A stretch of 64,000 nt of DNA from positions 186,001 to 250,000 of the forward strand of contig NZ_JAQQGN010000001.1 in assembly GCF_028550595.1 (NCBI RefSeq), written 5' to 3'. A program made the translations under genes and the position numbers. The notes beneath the pieces were generated by a model. The model was given only the letters and a program-made list of their open reading frames with translations, had not been told where the DNA came from and made no database searches. Origin of the DNA: Luteimonas sp. BLCC-B24. Its GTDB lineage: Bacteria; Pseudomonadota; Gammaproteobacteria; Xanthomonadales; Xanthomonadaceae. Positions 55,715-63,580 of the stretch are shown piece by piece (positions within the stretch are counted from its first letter, which is position 1; each line of letters opens with the position of its first letter).

Positions 55715-56461
55715 GTGGTGGAGAACCACGCCCCCGCCCGCCCGCGGCGCCCGCTGTTCCGCTGGGCGCTGCTGGCCTTCTTCTTGGTCTCGGCCGCGGG
55801 CTTCGTCGCCCTCGGCGTATGGCAGGTGGACCGCCTGGGCTGGAAGCGCGATCTGATCGCACGCGTCGATGCACGCGTGCACGCCGACCCGGTGGCTCCG
55901 CCCGCCGCGTCGGCCTGGAACGGCTTCGATGCGGCGGAGGACGAGTACCGCCGCGTGCAGCTGCGCGGGCGTTTCCTGCACAGCCAGGAAGTGGCGGTCT
56001 ATGCCTCGACCGAACTCGGTCCGGGCTATTGGATCATGACCCCGCTGGTCACCGGCGACGGCACCGTGTGGATCAACCGCGGCTACGTCGATAACGCGCA
56101 CCGCCGTGCGGATACGCGCGCGCGGGTCTCGGAAGACGACGTCATCTCGGTGACCGGCCTGTTGCGGCAGCCGGATCGCGCGCACCTGTTCCTGCGCGAC
56201 AACGTGCCGGACGAAGACCGCTGGTATCTGCGGGTTCCCGCCGAGATGTCGGCCGCGCGCAGCGTGCCGCAACCGGTTGCGCCGTTCTTCGTCGACGCCC
56301 AGGACCGGATCGACACCGGCAACTGGCCGGTGCCGGGTCTGACCGTGATCCGCTTCCCGGACAACCATCTCAGCTATGCGCTGACCTGGTTCGGCATGGC
56401 AGTGCTCGCGCTGCTGGCCGCAGGCTTCGTGCTGCGCAGCGAGTTCCGACGCGGCCGCTGA
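55715..56461 (+). CDS. SURF1-family oxidase assembly protein
   Basis: This 248-residue inner-membrane protein has the SURF1 layout of two terminal helices (LLAFFLVSAAGFVALGVWQV near the start, and WFGMAVLALLAAGFVLRSEF at the end) around a periplasmic domain with LGPGYWIMTPLVTGDGTVWINRG. SURF1 helps insert heme a or o into heme-copper oxidases. It begins at a GTG, 13 bases after cyoD. Its place here, where enterobacteria have cyoE, suggests it serves this quinol oxidase. The heme-o synthase gene must be elsewhere. Confidence 0.9.
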   Translation: MVENHAPARPRRPLFRWALLAFFLVSAAGFVALGVWQVDRLGWKRDLIARVDARVHADPVAPPAASAWNGFDAAEDEYRRVQLRGRFLHSQEVAVYASTELGPGYWIMTPLVTGDGTVWINRGYVDNAHRRADTRARVSEDDVISVTGLLRQPDRAHLFLRDNVPDEDRWYLRVPAEMSAARSVPQPVAPFFVDAQDRIDTGNWPVPGLTVIRFPDNHLSYALTWFGMAVLALLAAGFVLRSEFRRGR

Positions 56462-56501
56462 TCCGGCCGCGGTGCGCGCCGGTCACGGCGCATCCGGTGA
56501 A

Positions 56502-56843
56502 TCAGAGCGCCTTGGCGGCGTCCGTGGTGAAGCTCTCGCCGCAGCCGCACTCGGCCGCCGCATTCGGATTGCGGAACACGAACTCCTGGTTCAGTCCCTT
56601 TTGCGCGAAGTCGATCTCGGTGCCGTCGACCATCGGCAGGCTCTGCGCATCGACGTAGATGCGCACGCCGTCCTGCTCGCTCACCACGTCGCCCGGCTGC
56701 TCGTCATGTGCCAGATCCACCACGTAGCCCCAGCCCGAGCATCCGGTCCGGGTGACGCCGAAGCGCAGGCCCAGTGCCTCCGGGCTGGAGGCGAGGAACC
56801 GGCGGGCGCGTTCGAGGGCAGCGGGAGCAAGTGCGATGGCCAT
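56502..56843 (-). CDS. IscA/HesB-type iron-sulfur carrier protein
   Basis: This 113-residue A-type carrier delivers Fe-S clusters to apo-proteins. The three Cys ligands are present, one in [13 protein letters not shown] and the pair in [10 protein letters not shown]. The block [16 protein letters not shown] matches the family. The middle segment ([17 protein letters not shown]) is shorter than in ErpA. It is on the opposite strand to asnS and converges with the SURF1 gene; a 6-bp stem (56476-56491) lies between them. Confidence 0.9.
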   Translation of the reverse strand: MAIALAPAALERARRFLASSPEALGLRFGVTRTGCSGWGYVVDLAHDEQPGDVVSEQDGVRIYVDAQSLPMVDGTEIDFAQKGLNQEFVFRNPNAAAECGCGESFTTDAAKAL

Positions 56844-56965
56844 GGGATGCAGTGTACTCCTGGGTTCGACAGCGCCAGCTGAGCGCGGGGTCCGCCCTTC
56901 CAGCGCGCGGCGGCGCGGTTAGACTGTGCGGCCCATCATCGGTCCGGATTTCCGGGATTCAAGGC

Positions 56966-58363
56966 ATGACCACGACCAGCGTCCAGCAGGCCCTTGCCGG
57001 CCACATTCCCGAAGGCGGTGACGTCACCGTGCGTGGCTGGGTCCGCACCCGGCGCGATTCCAAGGCCGGCCTGAGCTTCGTCAACGTCAGCGACGGGTCG
57101 TGCTTCGCGCCGATCCAGGTGGTGGTGCCCGATGCACTGGCCAACTACGAATCCGAAGTGAAGCGGCTGACCGCGGGCTGCTCGGTGATCGCCACCGGCA
57201 CCCTGGTGAAGTCGCAGGGCCAGGGCCAGAGCTTCGAGATCCAGGCCGCGTCGCTCGAGGTCGTGGGCTGGGTCGAGGACCCGGAGACCTATCCGATCCA
57301 GCCCAAGGCGCACTCGCTGGAGTTCCTGCGCGAGGTCGCGCACCTGCGTCCGCGCACCAACCTGTTCGGCGCGGTCACGCGCATCCGCCACTGCCTGGCG
57401 CAGGCCGCGCACCGTTATTTCCACGAGAACGGCTATTACTGGATCAACACGCCGATCGTGACCACGTCCGACGCCGAGGGCGCGGGCCAGATGTTCCGCA
57501 TCTCGACGCTGGACCTGGCGAATCTGCCGATGCGCGAGGGCAAGGTCGATTTCTCCCGCGATTTCTTCGGCAAGGAAGCGTTCCTCACCGTGTCCGGCCA
57601 GCTCAACGTCGAGGCGTTCTGCCTGGCCATGAGCAAGGTCTACACCTTCGGTCCGACCTTCCGCGCCGAGAACAGCCACACCACGCGCCATCTGGCCGAG
57701 TTCTGGATGATCGAGCCGGAGATCGCGTTCGCCGATCTGGCCGAGAACGCGCGCATCTCGGAGGAATTCCTCAAGTACCTGTTCCGCGCCGTGCTCGACG
57801 AGCGCGCCGACGACATGGCGTTCATTGCCGAGCGCGTGCAGAAGGACGCGATCACGCGCCTGGAAGGCTTCATCAACGCACCGTTCGAGCGCATCGAATA
57901 CACCGAGGCGGTGTCGCTGCTGCAGAAGTCCGGCCACAGGTTCGAGTTCCCGGTCGAGTGGGGCCTGGACCTGCAGACCGAGCACGAGCGCTGGCTGACC
58001 GAGCAGCACGTCGGCCGCCCGGTCGTGGTGACCAACTATCCCGAGCACATCAAGGCGTTCTACATGCGCCTCAACGACGACGGCCGGACCGTCGCGGCGA
58101 TGGACGTGCTGGCCCCGGGCATCGGCGAGATCATCGGCGGCGCGCAGCGCGAGGAACGTCTCGACGTGCTCGACGCGCGCATGGACCAGTTCGGGCTCGA
58201 CCGCGAGCACTACGGCTGGTACCGCGACTTCCGCAGGTACGGCACCGTGCCGCATGCCGGCTTCGGTCTCGGCTTCGAACGCCTGATCGTCTACGTCTGC
58301 GGCCTGTCCAACATCCGCGACGCGATCCCGTACCCGCGCGCGCCGGGGCAAGCGGAGTACTGA
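56966..58363 (+). CDS. asnS: Asparagine-tRNA ligase
   Basis: This 465-residue class II aminoacyl-tRNA synthetase has an N-terminal OB-fold anticodon-binding domain ([20 protein letters not shown]) and the catalytic core. Class II motif 2 is [20 protein letters not shown] and motif 3 is [15 protein letters not shown]. The Asn-specific [11 protein letters not shown] and [11 protein letters not shown] are typical. Its presence means tRNA-Asn is charged directly, without need of the GatCAB route for Asn. A repeat element follows the stop directly. Confidence 0.97.
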   Translation: MTTTSVQQALAGHIPEGGDVTVRGWVRTRRDSKAGLSFVNVSDGSCFAPIQVVVPDALANYESEVKRLTAGCSVIATGTLVKSQGQGQSFEIQAASLEVVGWVEDPETYPIQPKAHSLEFLREVAHLRPRTNLFGAVTRIRHCLAQAAHRYFHENGYYWINTPIVTTSDAEGAGQMFRISTLDLANLPMREGKVDFSRDFFGKEAFLTVSGQLNVEAFCLAMSKVYTFGPTFRAENSHTTRHLAEFWMIEPEIAFADLAENARISEEFLKYLFRAVLDERADDMAFIAERVQKDAITRLEGFINAPFERIEYTEAVSLLQKSGHRFEFPVEWGLDLQTEHERWLTEQHVGRPVVVTNYPEHIKAFYMRLNDDGRTVAAMDVLAPGIGEIIGGAQREERLDVLDARMDQFGLDREHYGWYRDFRRYGTVPHAGFGLGFERLIVYVCGLSNIRDAIPYPRAPGQAEY

Positions 58364-58374
58364 AGGGCCGTCAT

Positions 58375-58487
58375 TGGTGATTCGGGATTCGTGATTCGGA
58401 AGAGCGGATCCCCGATGTCAGCGAGGACAGTGGCGCAGGAGGTGTGACTTGCTTGTTCGAATCACCAATCACCAATCCCCAATCACG
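58375..58487. repeat. GATTCGGGATTC/GAATCACCAATC inverted repeat element
   Basis: The left arm 58375-58399 (TGGTGATTCGGGATTCGTGATTCGG type units) and right arm 58456-58487 (TTCGAATCACCAATCACC...CAATCCCC) are inverted copies around a 56-base centre. It separates asnS from the next small gene and ends eight bases before that gene's TTG start. Confidence 0.85.
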
Positions 58488-58495
58488 GCTCTCCA

Positions 58496-58798
58496 TTGAC
58501 CCTCTTTCTCGCCCTGTGCTTCTTCGGCGTCGCGATCGGCGGGTTCACCGCCTTCGTGATCTTCTGGCCGTTGTCGCTGGTGCACCTGCGCGACCGGCAT
58601 CCGCCGGTGCGCGCGCGGCTGGGGGCGAACGCCTTCATGAGTCCGGCCGCCCTGGCGTGGCTGCTCGCGGGCCGGTATTACGAAGTCCCGGACCGGCAGT
58701 TCACCGGGCTGGCGACGCCGGCCCGCATTTCGCTGATGGTGATCCTCGGTGCGCTCGCGGCGTCGGCCGTGCTGTGGCTGTGGTCGATCGCCCCCTGA
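58496..58798 (+). CDS. Small membrane protein of unknown function
   Basis: This 100-residue protein has two hydrophobic segments, LFLALCFFGVAIGGFTAFVIF (about 3-23) and ISLMVILGALAASAVLWLW (about 77-95). A short loop with charged and aromatic residues (RDRHPPVRARL, GRYYEVPDRQF) lies between them. It probably sits in the inner membrane. The TTG at 58496 is used because it gives a full first helix; no ATG is in frame nearby. It has no visible Shine-Dalgarno because a repeat arm lies just upstream. I do not recognise its family. Confidence 0.65.
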   Translation: MTLFLALCFFGVAIGGFTAFVIFWPLSLVHLRDRHPPVRARLGANAFMSPAALAWLLAGRYYEVPDRQFTGLATPARISLMVILGALAASAVLWLWSIAP

Positions 58799-58814
58799 TA
58801 CGAGGAGCTCCTGC

Positions 58815-59114
58815 ATGACACGCGATGAATGGTGGCTGGCGAGTCTCGGCCGCACCGTGATCTGGGCGCGCCTGCGCGTGCTCGACGCCGGCACGGCCGA
58901 AGTCTTCGACAGCGACGGCAACACCCTGCCCTACGACAGCGAGGACACCGCCCGCGCGATGCTGATGGACGCGGAGTTCGTCGCCTTCGACGGCCTCGAC
59001 GAGGAGGATGCGCGGGCGCGCGGCTTCTCGCTCGGCGAGATCGCGCCGCCCCGGGCCGAGGACGACGCGCGGCTGCGCGAACGCATGGTGCAGGCGCTCG
59101 GCGCGCGCGCCTGA
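58815..59114 (+). CDS. Small acidic protein of unknown function
   Basis: This 99-residue soluble protein is acidic, with an N-terminal beta-rich part (WWLASLGRTVIWARLRVLDAGTAEVFDSDG over residues 6-35) and a helical, charged C-terminus. Phrases such as TLPYDSEDTARAMLMDAEF and GFSLGEIAPPRAE look like a conserved uncharacterised protein of the family Xanthomonadaceae. GAGGAGCTCCTGC gives a good ribosome site. It is probably co-transcribed with the flanking genes. Function unknown. Confidence 0.75.
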   Translation: MTRDEWWLASLGRTVIWARLRVLDAGTAEVFDSDGNTLPYDSEDTARAMLMDAEFVAFDGLDEEDARARGFSLGEIAPPRAEDDARLRERMVQALGARA

Positions 59115-59119
59115 GTGCG

Positions 59120-59758
59120 ATGGCGACGCCCCGCGCCTTCGTCGATCCGGACCCGGCACGCCTCGACGCGCTGCTGGACGCGCACCCGTTCGTCACCGTG
59201 ATCACGGTGCGCGACGGCGCACCGGATGCCAGCCATGTGCCGGTGCTCGCGCGTCGCGAGGCCGGAGATCTGCTGCTCGAAGGCCATTGGGGGCGCGCCA
59301 ATCCCCAGGCCCACGACGGTGACGAGGCGCTGATCCTCGTGCACGGCCCGCACGCCTACGTATCGGCGAGCTGGTATCCGGACAAAGCCGAGCGCGCACG
59401 CGTGCCGACCTGGAACTACGTCGTGGCCCATCTGCGCGGACGCCTCGAGCGTTTCGACGACGAGGCCGCGCTGGGCGACCTCGTCGCGCGCACGGCCGAG
59501 CGCCTCGAGGCCGGGGTCGGCGGCGACTGGCGCTACGATCACGCGGATCCGCGCGAGCGCACGCAGCTGCGCGGCATCGTCGGCTTCCGCTTCCGCGTGC
59601 ATGCCGCCGAACTGACCTGCAAGCTCAGCCAGAACCATCCCGAGGCGAACCGCGCGGCCGTCGTGAACGCCCTCGAGGCGCGCGCGGACGACGACGCGCA
59701 CGCGATCGCCGCGTTGATGCGCGACGGGCCGAGCGCCCTCCACCCACGGGAGCCCTGA
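59120..59758 (+). CDS. PaiB-type FMN-binding protein
   Basis: This 212-residue split-barrel flavoprotein is of the PaiB/FMN_bind_2 family, named a negative transcriptional regulator in Bacillus (with PaiA). The typical blocks are FVTVITVRDGAPDASHVPVL, GHWGRANPQ, ILVHGPHAYVSASWYPDK, VPTWNYVVAHLRGRL and the end block LTCKLSQNHPEANR. It binds FMN or heme-like ligands and may act as a small oxidoreductase; DNA binding is not evident. It lies 5 bases after the acidic protein and 3 bases before the SDR gene, so all three are one unit. Confidence 0.9.
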   Translation: MATPRAFVDPDPARLDALLDAHPFVTVITVRDGAPDASHVPVLARREAGDLLLEGHWGRANPQAHDGDEALILVHGPHAYVSASWYPDKAERARVPTWNYVVAHLRGRLERFDDEAALGDLVARTAERLEAGVGGDWRYDHADPRERTQLRGIVGFRFRVHAAELTCKLSQNHPEANRAAVVNALEARADDDAHAIAALMRDGPSALHPREP

Positions 59759-59761
59759 GCC

Positions 59762-60547
59762 ATGGACCTCGATCTCACCGGCCGCCACGCCCTGGTCTGC
59801 GGCGGTTCCGACGGCATCGGCCGCGCGACCGCGCACGAACTCGCCCTGCTCGGGGCCGAGGTCACCGTGCTCGCGCGCCGGGCCGATGCACTTGCGCAGG
59901 TGCGCGATGCGCTGCCCGCCGAGCGCTGCCGGACCCACCACGCGCTCGTCGTCGACATGGATGACCCCGGTGCGCTGCGGGCCGCCGTCGAGATGCACGT
60001 CGCCGCGCATCCGGTGCAGATCCTCGTCAACAACACCGGCGGACCGCCCGGCGGCGCCGCGCACGCGGCGGCCCCGGAGGCGTTCGAGTCCGCGTTCCGC
60101 CGGCACCTGATCGGCGGTCAGGTGCTGGTGCAGACCGTGCTCCCGGCGATGCGCGCGGCGCGGTGGGGCCGCATCGTCAACGTGGTCTCCACCTCGGTGC
60201 GCGAGCCGATCGCCAATCTCGGCGTGTCCAACACCGTGCGCGGCGCCGTCGCGGGCTGGGCCAAGACCCTGTCGCGCGAACTCGCGTCGCACGGCATCAC
60301 GGTCAACAACGTGCTTCCGGGCTACACCCGCACCGGGCGCATCGACGCGATCGTGTCCGAGCGCGTGGCGCGCACGGGCGAATCGGCCGAGGCGGTGATC
60401 GCCGCGATGCAGGCCACCGTGCCGGCCGGCCGCTTTGCGGACGCTGCCGAGACCGCAGCGGCCATCGCGTTTCTGTGTGCGCCGGCGGCTGCGTACATCA
60501 ACGGTGTCAGCCTGCCCGTCGACGGCGGCCGGATGGCTTCGATCTAG
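59762..60547 (+). CDS. SDR-family protein lacking the catalytic Tyr and Lys
   Basis: This 261-residue Rossmann-fold protein has the nucleotide-binding VCGGSDGIGRATAHELALLG (TGxxxGxG-like) and the NNTGGPP block. Where short-chain dehydrogenases have the YxxxK catalytic motif, this protein has VSNTVRGAVAGWAKTL. Aligned from the conserved Asn-Pro-Gly/Asn-Leu-Gly position, Tyr becomes Thr and Lys becomes Ala. The rest, including the C-terminal INGVSLPVDGGRMAS, is normal. It therefore probably does not work by the usual mechanism. The same subgroup (GGPP, LGxSN) exists in other bacteria, so this is not a recent loss. Confidence 0.87.
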   Translation: MDLDLTGRHALVCGGSDGIGRATAHELALLGAEVTVLARRADALAQVRDALPAERCRTHHALVVDMDDPGALRAAVEMHVAAHPVQILVNNTGGPPGGAAHAAAPEAFESAFRRHLIGGQVLVQTVLPAMRAARWGRIVNVVSTSVREPIANLGVSNTVRGAVAGWAKTLSRELASHGITVNNVLPGYTRTGRIDAIVSERVARTGESAEAVIAAMQATVPAGRFADAAETAAAIAFLCAPAAAYINGVSLPVDGGRMASI

Positions 60548-60584
60548 TCACGGCGTCGCGACACCGCCGCTGCTTCGATGCGGC

Positions 60585-61394
60585 ATGCCCGAAGGCCCGG
60601 AAACCCACGCACTCGCCGATCGCCTGTCGATGCTGCTGGTCGACGAGACGCTGGGCGTCGTGCGCTTCATCGACCCGAAACTCCAGCGCCGGCGCGCGGT
60701 ACTGGAAGGCAAACGGGTGCTGGCCGTGGAGGCGCGCGGCAAGGCCCTGCTCACGGCGGTCGAGAGCGGTTGGACGCTCTACACGCACAGCCACCTGTTC
60801 GGTTTCTGGCGCTTCGTCGATGATCGCGACGCCCTGCCCGACGGCGCGCCGCCGCGACTGGTGCTGGCGACGGTGCGCGGCGTCGCGGCGCTGTATGCGG
60901 CGCCGTCGATCGCCTTGTGGGAGACCGACGCGCTCGACCGGCATCCCTATCTGGCCAGGCTGGGCCCGGACGTGCTCGATCCGGCGGTCGACGCCAAGAG
61001 CCTGCTGGCGCACATGCGCACCCCGCGGTTCGACAAGCGCACGCTCGCGGTCCTCCTGCTCGATCAGGGCTTCGCCGCCGGCATGGGCAATTACCTGCGT
61101 TCGGAGGTGCTGTTCCAGGCGCGTCTGTCGCCGCACCGCATCCTGCAGGACCTCACGGCCGGCGAACGGCGTCGGCTCGCGAATGCGCTGCTCGATGTCC
61201 CGCGGCGTGCCTACCGCAGCAAGCACGACGAGGTCCTGCCGCCCGGCAAGGACTACCTCGCGACGACGCGGGCACGGTTCGGGTTCCAGGTCTTCGAGCG
61301 CGCCGGCGCGCCCTGCCCGCGCGGCGACGGCACGATCACCGAAAGCCGCCTCGCCGGCCGGCGCCTGTACTGGTGCGCCGGCTGCCAGCACTGA
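60585..61394 (+). CDS. nei: Nei/Fpg-family DNA glycosylase (endonuclease VIII-like)
   Basis: This 269-residue base-excision enzyme has the catalytic N-terminus MPEGPETHALADRL with Pro2 and Glu3, the lysine/arginine helix, and the helix-two-turn-helix block GNYLRSEVLFQARLSPHRI. The C-terminal zinc finger has Cys at CPRGD and the pair CAGCQH. The second ligand of the usual CxxC is Gly, so one of four Cys ligands is missing. It removes oxidised pyrimidines in relatives. It lies 37 bases after the SDR gene. Confidence 0.9.
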   Translation: MPEGPETHALADRLSMLLVDETLGVVRFIDPKLQRRRAVLEGKRVLAVEARGKALLTAVESGWTLYTHSHLFGFWRFVDDRDALPDGAPPRLVLATVRGVAALYAAPSIALWETDALDRHPYLARLGPDVLDPAVDAKSLLAHMRTPRFDKRTLAVLLLDQGFAAGMGNYLRSEVLFQARLSPHRILQDLTAGERRRLANALLDVPRRAYRSKHDEVLPPGKDYLATTRARFGFQVFERAGAPCPRGDGTITESRLAGRRLYWCAGCQH

Positions 61395-61470
61395 GCGCCC
61401 CGCCGCGCGCACTGGCCGGATGTCGACACCGCGTGTCGGAGCCGGGGAGAGGCTCCAGTAAGCTGGCGCC

Positions 61471-62898
61471 ATGCAACGGCTGACCCATTGGATCGATGGC
61501 GCCACACGTGCGCCGCACGCGGATCGCTGGCGTCCGGTCGACGATCCGGCCACCGGCGTCGCGTTCGCCGAAGTCGCCGCGGGTACGGCGGAGGATGTCG
61601 CCGAGGCCGTCGATGCGGCCACCCGCGCCGCCCCGGGCTGGGCGGCGCTGCCCAACAGCGAACGTGCGCGCTGGCTGGAGCGACTGGCGATGGCGCTCGA
61701 GAATCGCCGCGACGATTTCGCGCACGCCGAATCCCGCGACGCGGGCAAGCCGTTCGCGCTGGTGCGCGATATCGAGCTCCCGCGCGCGGTCGCCAACCTG
61801 CGCTTCTTCGCCCACGCCGCCACCCAGTTCGCCAGCGAGTCGCACCACGGCGAGGCCGGCCTGAATTACACCCTGCGATCGCCGCTCGGCGTGGCGGCGA
61901 CGATTTCGCCGTGGAACCTGCCGCTGTACCTGCTGACGTGGAAGATCGCCCCGGCGCTGGCGGCGGGCAACGCGGTCGTGGCGAAACCGTCGGAAATCAC
62001 GCCGCACAGCGCCACCCTGCTGGGTGAGCTGTCCGGCGAGATCGGCCTGCCGCCCGGCGTGCTCAACATCGTGCACGGCACCGGGCCCGAGGTGGGCGAG
62101 CCCCTGGTCGATAATCCGCGCGTGCGCGCGGTGTCGTTCACCGGCAGCACCGCGGTGGGCCGGCGCCTCGGCGCACGTGCCGGCGCCCTGCTGAAGAAGG
62201 TCTCGCTGGAACTCGGCGGCAAGAACGCCACGCTGGTGTTCGCCGACAGCGACTGGGAGGCGCACATCGACACGCTGCTGCGCTCGGCATTCCAGAACAG
62301 CGGGCAGATCTGCCTGTGCGGCTCGCGGCTGCTGGTCGAGCGTTCGATCGTGCACGCGTTCCGCGAGCGCTTCGTGGCCGAGGCGCTGGCGCTGCGCGTG
62401 GGTGACCCGATGGACCCCGATGCGCGCATGGGGCCGCTGGTCTCGCGGGCGCATTTCGACCGCGTTCTGGCCGCGCTGCAGCGGGCGCGCGACGAAGGCG
62501 GCCGCGTGCTGTGCGGCGGCCATGCGCTCGACCGCCCCGGCTGGTTCGTCGCGCCCACCGTGATCGAGGGCCTCGGACCGGAGAGCCTCACCAATCGCGA
62601 GGAGATCTTCGGCCCCGTGGTCACCCTCCAGACCTTCGACGGCGAGGACGAGGCGCTGGCCCTGGCCAACGCCGGCGACTACGGCCTCGCGGCCTCGGTC
62701 TGGACACGCGATCTCGCCCGCGCCCACCGCCTCGGCGCCCGGCTGCGGGTGGGCATGGTCTGGATCAACACCTGGATGATGCGCGACCTGCGCACGCCGT
62801 TCGGCGGCACCGGGCAGTCCGGCCTGGGCCGCGAGGGCGGCCTGGAGGCGATGCGTTTCTTCACCGAGCCGAAGAACATCGGCCTGTCTCTGGGATAA
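61471..62898 (+). CDS. Aldehyde dehydrogenase (2-hydroxy/aminomuconate-semialdehyde type)
   Basis: This 475-residue NAD+-dependent enzyme has the cofactor block SPWNLPLYLLTWKIAPALAA, the FTGSTAVGRRL glycine motif, the catalytic Glu in LELGGKN and the catalytic Cys in FQNSGQICLCGSR. The C-terminal GGTGQSGLGREGGLEAMRFF and FFTEPKNI ending resembles hydroxymuconic and aminomuconic semialdehyde dehydrogenases of aromatic meta-cleavage or kynurenine pathways. A RidA-type deaminase two genes away strengthens an aminomuconate route. ATG at 61471 with GAGGCTCCAG ahead. Confidence 0.85.
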   Translation: MQRLTHWIDGATRAPHADRWRPVDDPATGVAFAEVAAGTAEDVAEAVDAATRAAPGWAALPNSERARWLERLAMALENRRDDFAHAESRDAGKPFALVRDIELPRAVANLRFFAHAATQFASESHHGEAGLNYTLRSPLGVAATISPWNLPLYLLTWKIAPALAAGNAVVAKPSEITPHSATLLGELSGEIGLPPGVLNIVHGTGPEVGEPLVDNPRVRAVSFTGSTAVGRRLGARAGALLKKVSLELGGKNATLVFADSDWEAHIDTLLRSAFQNSGQICLCGSRLLVERSIVHAFRERFVAEALALRVGDPMDPDARMGPLVSRAHFDRVLAALQRARDEGGRVLCGGHALDRPGWFVAPTVIEGLGPESLTNREEIFGPVVTLQTFDGEDEALALANAGDYGLAASVWTRDLARAHRLGARLRVGMVWINTWMMRDLRTPFGGTGQSGLGREGGLEAMRFFTEPKNIGLSLG

Positions 62899-62905
62899 TC
62901 ACGCC

Positions 62906-63580
62906 ATGACCGACATCGAATCCCTGCTGCAACGCAACCGTGACTGGGCCGAGCGCGTACGCCGCGACGACCCGGAGTTCTTCCACCGGCTCGAGAACCA
63001 GCAGACGCCGAAGTACCTGTGGCTGGGCTGCTCCGACTCGCGTGTGCCGGCCAACCAGATCCTCGGGCTGGACCCGGGCGAAGTCTTCGTACACCGGAAC
63101 ATCGCCAACGTGCTCTCGCACGGCGATCTGAACGCGCTGTCGGTGATCCAGTTCGCCGTCGACGTGCTCAAGGTCGAACACATCCTGCTGGTGGGCCACT
63201 ACGGCTGCGGCGGCGTGCACGCCGCGATGACCGGCGCGCGCGTGGGCCTGGTCGACAACTGGCTGCGCCACGTGGGTGACATCGCCTACAAGCACGCCCC
63301 GCTGCTGGCGTCGATCGAGGACACGGCGCTGCGTCATGCCCGGCTGTGCGAACTCAATGCCGTCGAGCAGGCGCTCAACATCTGCAAGACCACGGTGGTC
63401 CGCGACGCCTGGTCACGCGGCCAGCCGCTCGCCGTCCATGGCTGGGTCTACGCGCTCGGCGACGGCCAGGTCCGCGAGCTGGGCATGGACGTGGCGAAGT
63501 ACGAGGACATCGGACCCGCCTACGAGCGCGCAGTGGCCGACATCGCGCGCGTGGCGGCCCAGGGACGCCGCGATGGCTGA
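62906..63580 (+). CDS. can: Beta-carbonic anhydrase
   Basis: This 224-residue cytoplasmic zinc enzyme interconverts CO2 and bicarbonate. Zinc ligands and helpers are C42, D44 and R46 in LGCSDSRVPAN, with H98 and C101 in VGHYGCGGV, matching E. coli Can in numbering. GEVFVHRNIANVLSHGDLN is the family block. It lies 7 bases after the aldehyde dehydrogenase gene, and its end overlaps the RidA gene by 8 bases, so it is embedded in a catabolic-looking unit. Confidence 0.95.
   Translation: MTDIESLLQRNRDWAERVRRDDPEFFHRLENQQTPKYLWLGCSDSRVPANQILGLDPGEVFVHRNIANVLSHGDLNALSVIQFAVDVLKVEHILLVGHYGCGGVHAAMTGARVGLVDNWLRHVGDIAYKHAPLLASIEDTALRHARLCELNAVEQALNICKTTVVRDAWSRGQPLAVHGWVYALGDGQVRELGMDVAKYEDIGPAYERAVADIARVAAQGRRDG

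Noticed and set aside
58456-58470. GTTCGAATC as a tRNA T-loop
   Set aside because: No acceptor, D or anticodon stem surrounds it; it is the arm of a repeat element.
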